DNA of 5,215 nucleotides, from the NCBI GenBank assembly GCA_013041945.1, contig JABDRC010000184.1, positions 1 to 5,215 of the forward strand, read 5' to 3'. Under the pieces are notes generated by a model, which had not been told where the DNA came from, made no database searches, and saw only the letters and a program-made list of their open reading frames with translations. The DNA comes from Halobacteria archaeon (GTDB lineage Bacteria; Pseudomonadota; Gammaproteobacteria; UBA9214). Positions 5,148 through 5,215 of this stretch are shown here, piece after piece. The position numbers were made by a program, and so were the translations under genes. How positions within the stretch are numbered: the first letter of the stretch is position 1; the number at the start of each line of letters is the position of its first letter.

Positions 5148-5215
5148 TCACCGGTTAACGGGCGTGCCGCCGTTGCACAGGGCGTCGCGCGGCAACCGCA
5201 CCTCGCCCGCCTCGA
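5148..5215 (-). CDS. Possible 3' end of a leftward gene entering from the right
   Basis: The last 68 bases contain an open minus-strand frame ending EAGEVRLPRDALCNGGTPVNR at TGA 5150-5148. Twenty of the 21 visible sense codons end in G or C, as expected for a coding frame at this GC content, and the residues look protein-like. The other two minus frames are rich in Arg, Ala and Cys and stop nearby. At 22 codons this is weak evidence, and the product cannot be named. Confidence 0.35.
   Translation of the reverse strand, partial: EAGEVRLPRDALCNGGTPVNR

Overview
The window looks like chromosomal DNA of a gammaproteobacterium with moderately high GC. The conserved block rpe, gph, trpE, trpG on one strand is typical of Pseudomonas-like and Chromatiales-like genomes. 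The TrpE and TrpG proteins resemble the Pseudomonas type, and a DUF6763-like acidic protein beside them also points to Gammaproteobacteria. The genus cannot be told from this sequence.

The left three quarters is a leftward (minus-strand) gene cluster. Read in its own direction it runs: rpe (3813-3139, ribulose-phosphate 3-epimerase), gph (3127-2453, phosphoglycolate phosphatase), a 219-bp leader holding a GC-rich hairpin repeat (about 2252-2353), trpE (2233-747, anthranilate synthase component I), a 50-residue single-span membrane protein of the DUF5989 type (664-512), and trpG (482 to beyond position 1, anthranilate synthase component II, truncated by the window edge). TrpE and TrpG together make anthranilate, the first dedicated step to tryptophan. 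Rpe and Gph are housekeeping enzymes of pentose-phosphate and 2-phosphoglycolate metabolism. As read, trpE is broken: one C appears to be missing from a C-run at codon 18-19, so the ATG-initiated frame stops after 18 residues. The rest of the gene is intact.

The region 3814-4287 is non-coding. It holds the 5' flank of rpe, with a perfect 9+9 bp AT-rich palindrome, and a plausible sigma-70 promoter for the rightward gene that follows. The right quarter carries two small rightward genes: a 96-aa acidic DUF6763-like protein (4288-4578) and an unrecognised 64-aa protein (4851-5045), whose Shine-Dalgarno sequence lies inside a predicted hairpin. Between them is a striking pair of heptanucleotide tandem arrays (about 4584-4646 and 4668-4751) in inverted orientation. 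The last about 70 bases may hold the 3' end of a leftward gene entering from the right.

No CRISPR array, IS element, tRNA, rRNA or defence system is visible. The points most worth a second look are the DUF5989-like gene inserted between trpE and trpG, the trpE frameshift, the two structured repeats, and the hairpin over the ribosome binding site of the 64-aa gene.
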